From Phycisphaerae bacterium (GTDB lineage: Bacteria > Planctomycetota > Phycisphaerae > Phycisphaerales > UBA1924), in NCBI GenBank assembly GCA_030432255.1, contig JAUIHS010000013.1, positions 1 through 64,000 of the forward strand: a stretch of 64,000 nt of DNA. Direction: 5' to 3'. How positions within the stretch are numbered: position 1 is the stretch's first letter; each line of letters starts with the position of its first letter. The notes beneath the pieces are model-generated. The model made no database searches. It was given only the letters and a program-made list of their open reading frames with translations, and was not told where the DNA came from. Below, in pieces: positions 60,997 to 64,000 of this stretch. The position numbers and the translations under genes were made by a program.

Positions 60997-61698
60997 CTAT
61001 CGAAGGGCGATCACCACGAGGGCTCGGACGCCGTCGCGCCAGCCGATCTTTTTTCCCTCGGCATAGGTGCGGCCTGAGTAGCTCACCGGCACTTCGTAGA
61101 TGCGGAGGCGCTGGTCATTCAGTCGCATCCGGCTGAAGCGGGCGATCAGTTCGGGTTCGATGCCGAAGCGCTTTTCTTTCAATGCCAACTGCTTCGCGAC
61201 TTCGATGCGGAACGCCTTCGTGCAGCACTCGATGTCCGTGAGGTTCAGGTTGGAGCGGATGTTGCAGCACAACGTGATGAGGCGGTTGGCGACGTAGTGC
61301 CAGTAGTACAGCACGCGATGTGTCTGGCCCAGGAAGCGCGAGCCGATCACCACGTCCGCCCGGCCGTCGAGAATCGGGTCCAGCACCGCGATGTGGTCCG
61401 CAGGGTCGTACTCCAGGTCGGCATCGTGGATCATCACGATGTCACCTTCGGCATGCTCCAGCCCGGTTGCGATCGCGGCTCCCTTGCCCCGGTTCTCCTC
61501 GTGACGCACCAGGCGCACCTGCTTGTGCCGGTTCATCAGTCGCTGGAGGATCTCACCGCTTCCATCGCGCGAACCGTCGTCCACGCAGAGCACACTTCGC
61601 TCGACGCCATCGGGAAGGGGTGCCGCGAGGAGCGCCTCGACGGCGGCTTCCACCGTGGCCTTTTCGTTGTAGACGGGGACAATGACAGTGACGAGCAT
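60997..61698 (-). CDS. Glycosyltransferase family 2 (dolichyl-phosphate mannosyltransferase-like)
   Basis: A 233-residue GT-A enzyme. Motifs: VTVIVPVYNEKATVEAAVEA, CVDDGSRDGSGEIL, ENRGKGAAIATGLEHAEGDI, the metal-binding IHDADLEYDPAD, and ADVVIGSRFLG. It has no C-terminal membrane helices, so it is a soluble, membrane-associated transferase using a nucleotide sugar, similar to DPM1-type proteins. It ends EGKKIGWRDGVRALVVI, the common tail of this group. Start at ATG 61698 with a TACCTT box 6 bases upstream. Confidence 0.92.
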   Translation of the reverse strand: MLVTVIVPVYNEKATVEAAVEALLAAPLPDGVERSVLCVDDGSRDGSGEILQRLMNRHKQVRLVRHEENRGKGAAIATGLEHAEGDIVMIHDADLEYDPADHIAVLDPILDGRADVVIGSRFLGQTHRVLYYWHYVANRLITLCCNIRSNLNLTDIECCTKAFRIEVAKQLALKEKRFGIEPELIARFSRMRLNDQRLRIYEVPVSYSGRTYAEGKKIGWRDGVRALVVIALR

Positions 61699-61704
61699 GC
61701 CGTC

Positions 61705-61710
61705 AAGGTA
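61705..61710 (-). promoter_or_regulatory. Putative -10 box TACCTT, 6 bases before the start at 61698
   Basis: TACCTT on the minus strand, spacer GACGGC, then ATG. No Shine-Dalgarno. Confidence 0.4.
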
Positions 61711-61736
61711 GCAGCGCTATTCGTTGTGTGGGGGTC

Positions 61737-62264
61737 TCAGGCTGCGTCTGCCGCCGCATCGTTCTGATCGGCATCGGGCGCGTAGGGTCCCGCCTCGCCT
61801 CCGAAGCAGGGCATGGCGGCCTTCATGATGTCGCGCCACGTCACGATTCCGACGAGCGCATCGGTGTGGTCCACCACCACCAGGCAGGAGAACCCGGAGT
61901 CGAGGAGCATCCCGACGGCGACGGCCACCGGGTATTCCGGCTTGATCGTGGAGGGTGCCCGCGACATGATCTGATGGGCGCGCTTGTTCAGGCTTGCCCG
62001 GTCCGACGAGCGCTCGCTCATCGTCCCGATGTATGGACTCAGGGCCTGAAGGACATCGCGATCGGAGATGATTCCGGCGAGGCGTCCGTCGTCATCGATG
62101 ACCGGCAGGTGGTGGATGTGCCACTCTTCGAGGCGGTTGCGGACTGTTTGAAGGCTGTCATCGAGCGTGGCCGTCCTGACGCCTTCGGTCATGATGTCCG
62201 CGATGCAGAGCATGTTGAGAGAATCGGCATTCGGATGTCGTGAGGTGAGTCGGTTCTCCTCCAT
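61737..62264 (-). CDS. CBS domain pair protein
   Basis: A 175-residue protein formed by two CBS domains: IADIMTEGVRTATLDDSLQT with DGRLAGIISDRDVLQA, and AHQIMSRAPSTIKPEYPVAV with DALVGIVTWRDIMKAA. CBS pairs bind adenosyl ligands and regulate partner proteins. An acidic tail (DADQNDAAADAA) follows. Start at ATG 62264; ATG 62213 at the domain edge is also possible. Divergent from the HIT gene with a 29-base gap, so their promoters overlap. Confidence 0.88.
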   Translation of the reverse strand: MEENRLTSRHPNADSLNMLCIADIMTEGVRTATLDDSLQTVRNRLEEWHIHHLPVIDDDGRLAGIISDRDVLQALSPYIGTMSERSSDRASLNKRAHQIMSRAPSTIKPEYPVAVAVGMLLDSGFSCLVVVDHTDALVGIVTWRDIMKAAMPCFGGEAGPYAPDADQNDAAADAA

Positions 62265-62280
62265 CACCAAGGAATGGCCG

Positions 62281-62286
62281 TAGACT
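62281..62286 (+). promoter_or_regulatory. Putative -10 box TAGACT, 7 bases before the HIT gene
   Basis: TAGACT, spacer GGTGGGC, then ATG 62294. The box lies in the 29-base divergent gap. Confidence 0.45.
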
Positions 62287-62293
62287 GGTGGGC

Positions 62294-62884
62294 ATGGCCA
62301 CTCCCGACCCACCCCCCCCAACCGGGCCCCTGTCGCTCCACGCACCGTGGCGCCGTTCTTACATGGACCTGCTCAAGCAGCAGAACGAGGAACGCAGGGC
62401 GGACGCCGCGGCGACTCCACCCGCCCACTGCTTCCTGCGCGACTACTGGCTCCATCCGGATGCTGACGCCGCGAATCACGTGATCGTGCGGACCGGAAAC
62501 GCGGGGACCGGCACCGGCGGACTGATCATGCTCAACCGATACCCGTACGCCAATGGCCACCTGCTGGTCGCGCTGGGCGAGGGGCGGCCGCGGCTGCTGG
62601 ACTACACCGAAGGGGAGCGTGCGGAGTTGTGGTCACTGGTCGACCTCGCGGTGCTCCTGTGCGAGCGGACGCTGGAGCCCCAGGGCGTGAACGTCGGGAT
62701 CAACCAGGGTGAAGCGGCGGGCGCCGGTGTGCCGGCGCACCTGCATGTGCACATCGTGCCGCGCTGGCACGGCGACACCAACTTCATCACCGCGGTGGGC
62801 CAGGTGCGCGTGATCCCGTCAGCGCTGGAGGCGATGGCGGCGCGCTACCGGGATGAGTGGAAGGCGCTGGGTTTCGAAGTGTGA
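62294..62884 (+). CDS. HIT family hydrolase/transferase (Ap4A phosphorylase-like)
   Basis: A 196-residue histidine-triad protein. The catalytic HxHxH is in PAHLHVHIVPRW; NVGINQGEAAGAGV lies before it and RYPYANGHLLVALGE is the nucleotide-binding core. This resembles the actinobacterial Ap4A phosphorylase/HIT-like group (about 190 residues). The N-terminal zinc Cys pair often seen in HIT proteins is missing (HCFLRDYW). Acts on nucleotide phosphates in the cytoplasm. Convergent with the lipoprotein gene; a small hairpin, GTGACG-GCG-CGTCAC, sits on both stops. Confidence 0.9.
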   Translation: MATPDPPPPTGPLSLHAPWRRSYMDLLKQQNEERRADAAATPPAHCFLRDYWLHPDADAANHVIVRTGNAGTGTGGLIMLNRYPYANGHLLVALGEGRPRLLDYTEGERAELWSLVDLAVLLCERTLEPQGVNVGINQGEAAGAGVPAHLHVHIVPRWHGDTNFITAVGQVRVIPSALEAMAARYRDEWKALGFEV

Positions 62885-62891
62885 CGGCGCG

Positions 62892-63572
62892 TCACCGCTT
62901 CCGACTGGACTGCTGGTACTCGGACCATTCCTTGTCATTGGCGATGTCGGCGACTTCTTCCTGCCGCTGCGATGCGACGTCGTAGTAGAAGTAACGGGTG
63001 CTGCCGCGATACTTCGTGCGGAAGTGGATCCGGTCGGCGTCCTTGATGAACGAAAAGGGGACACGGACTCTGAATTCGCCCTTGGAATTGAGTTGAGTGG
63101 AGCCGTCGGCTGCATTGGACTCTGCCCCGGGGACGTAGTCATCGAGGAAGAGCTTGGCGCCGCTGGGGGTCGGCTTGATGAAAATGGTTGCTGTGCTTCC
63201 GCTCTCCGCCTTGGAACTGACGTACTTCAGCGAGATGATCACGCCATCGTTCGCGGCGATCTGTGTGCCCTTGGCATTCCGGATCGCCGAGATCTGGTTG
63301 TGCCAGCGCGCGAGTTCCTGGCTGAGTTCCTCCACATCGAAGGTCTCGTTCAATCTGAGCGGCAGGCGGTAGGTCAGGGAAGTGCCGGTCTGCTCCGCGT
63401 TGCTCATGCCTCGCCTGATGTCGTCCACTTCGTCGTCAGGAATCGAGGTGAAGGTGGCGGTGAGCGATGGGGCGCGGAGGCCCTTGTCGGTGGTGGTGGT
63501 GCCGCAACCGGTGAGCAGCGGCAGGCTGAGCAGGGCGGCAGTGACAGCTGCGATGAGTCGGGTCGGGTGCAT
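62892..63572 (-). CDS. Lipoprotein, unknown function
   Basis: A 226-residue lipoprotein. The signal peptide LIAAVTAALLSLPLLTGC carries lipobox LTGC. A Thr-rich linker leads to a soluble region with DEVDDIRRGMSNAEQTGTSL, a helix (NETFDVEELSQELARWHNQI) and a beta-rich part (IFIKPTPSGAKLFLDDYVPG) ending with a polar tail. No recognised domain. The ATG at 63572 has AGGAGGA about 10 bases upstream. Convergent with the HIT gene and divergent from glmS. Confidence 0.7.
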   Translation of the reverse strand: MHPTRLIAAVTAALLSLPLLTGCGTTTTDKGLRAPSLTATFTSIPDDEVDDIRRGMSNAEQTGTSLTYRLPLRLNETFDVEELSQELARWHNQISAIRNAKGTQIAANDGVIISLKYVSSKAESGSTATIFIKPTPSGAKLFLDDYVPGAESNAADGSTQLNSKGEFRVRVPFSFIKDADRIHFRTKYRGSTRYFYYDVASQRQEEVADIANDKEWSEYQQSSRKR

Positions 63573-63753
63573 GGGGTGGGGTCCTCCTGGAAGCTGGAAC
63601 CGTACAACATGAAAGGCCCCTCATCCTACCGTGAAGGGGGGAGGCATGCGGCAGCGGCTGAGCGAGTGCCATCTGTTCATATTCTGTGTGGATGCGATGA
63701 TGGAGTGCCGATGAAGAGGCAGTGACGCAGAACCCGCCGCGGCGGGATAACGT

Positions 63754-63772
63754 AAGCACTTCATTGGTGCTT
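63754..63772 (+). other. Small hairpin in the glmS leader
   Basis: AAGCAC pairs with GTGCTT around TTCATTG, 38 bases before the glmS start. GATAAC (63746-63751) just upstream could be a -10. The leader is too short for a glmS ribozyme. Confidence 0.35.
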
Positions 63773-63809
63773 TCGCGAGACCCTGAGCCACCGGAGCGGA
63801 CGAACCCTC

Positions 63810-64000
63810 ATGTGCGGAATTGTTGCATACATCGGATCGAACCCAGCCGTTCCCCTTCTGCTGGAGGGGTTGAAGCGGATGGAGTATCGCGGCTACGACT
63901 CTGCGGGCGTCGCGGTGCTGAACGGCGAACTCCAGGTGGTCAAGACGGTCGGGCGCGTGTCGGTCCTCGAGGATCGCCTGCAGGAGAAGCCGCCCGAGGG
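63810..64000 (+). CDS. glmS: Glutamine-fructose-6-phosphate aminotransferase (partial, 5' end only)
   Basis: The first 63 codons, cut by the window edge. They begin [20 protein letters not shown], with Cys2 as the N-terminal glutaminase nucleophile after Met removal, followed by [17 protein letters not shown], the signature of GlmS. It makes glucosamine-6-phosphate, the first step to UDP-GlcNAc for cell wall and lipopolysaccharide. The ATG at 63810 is fixed by the catalytic Cys. CCGGAG lies about 14 bases upstream. Confidence 0.95.
   Translation, partial: MCGIVAYIGSNPAVPLLLEGLKRMEYRGYDSAGVAVLNGELQVVKTVGRVSVLEDRLQEKPPE

Noticed and set aside
63573..63809. glmS ribozyme/riboswitch
   Set aside because: The region is shared with a divergent promoter, the probable leader is under 80 bases, and none of the ribozyme core pattern is visible; only a 6-bp hairpin is present.
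1..64000. Phage, insertion sequence, toxin-antitoxin or defence island
   Set aside because: No transposase, integrase, restriction or toxin motif was seen in any frame with coding character.

Overview
The window is about 62% GC, tightly packed, and looks like a chromosome segment of a planctomycete, most likely class Phycisphaerae. Five things point there. Three secreted proteins end in a PEP-CTERM-like tail of the P-x-PGAA...RRRR type. One secreted protein ends in a dockerin-like calcium repeat. Five membrane proteins carry the CxxCGYDL...CPECG zinc ribbon. A Ser/Thr kinase is divergent from a planctomycete-type ECF sigma factor. Menaquinone synthesis appears to use the futalosine route (mqnE). 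There is no phage, transposase or CRISPR array. This assignment is inference from family knowledge; no database search was possible.

Layout. 1-3.4 kb (minus): FtsX-type permease (cut by the window edge), a queuosine-precursor-type transporter and two small zinc-ribbon membrane proteins. 3.5-5.4 kb: mutL. 5.4-7.8 kb: a repeat-rich zone around an unknown gene, then a methyltransferase. 7.9-10.7 kb: two PEP-CTERM-like proteins flanking a cytochrome c. 11-14.6 kb: an L7/L12-tail membrane protein, a LuxR-type regulator and a pair of DUF4203-like membrane proteins. 14.8-17.1 kb: pheA, then 600 bp of dense hairpin repeats and an unknown gene. 17.4-20.2 kb: a dockerin-like secreted protein, trmB, a DUF3467 gene and tRNA-Leu(CAA). 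20.3-26.9 kb: tig, kinase/ECF sigma pair, a SHOCT-like protein and clpX. 27-35 kb: a third PEP-CTERM-like protein, an operon of MarR regulator, RND adaptor and RND pump, and a Kef-type antiporter. 35-36.4 kb: a stand-alone protein made of two ClpX-type zinc modules, then a lower-GC patch. 36.6-44.9 kb: mqnE, a large 44-residue-repeat coiled-coil membrane protein, an ABC exporter, a lipoprotein, an SDR and TerC. 45-48.7 kb: a tandem pair of 600-residue zinc-ribbon membrane proteins. 48.7-64 kb: YggS, peroxiredoxin, gpmI, HlyD adaptor plus TolC, a GH35-fold protein lacking its nucleophile, tdh lacking its structural zinc site, a glycosyltransferase, CBS and HIT proteins, a lipoprotein and the start of glmS.

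Two signals run through the whole window. First, at least twelve genes have a TANNNT-like -10 box only 6-8 bases before the start codon, which suggests leaderless transcripts; many others have good Shine-Dalgarno sites. Second, the gaps are filled with two kinds of repeat: a dispersed hairpin family (8-bp stem, 3-nt loop, with compensatory stem changes) and short-period tandem 'word' repeats that sometimes run into gene ends.
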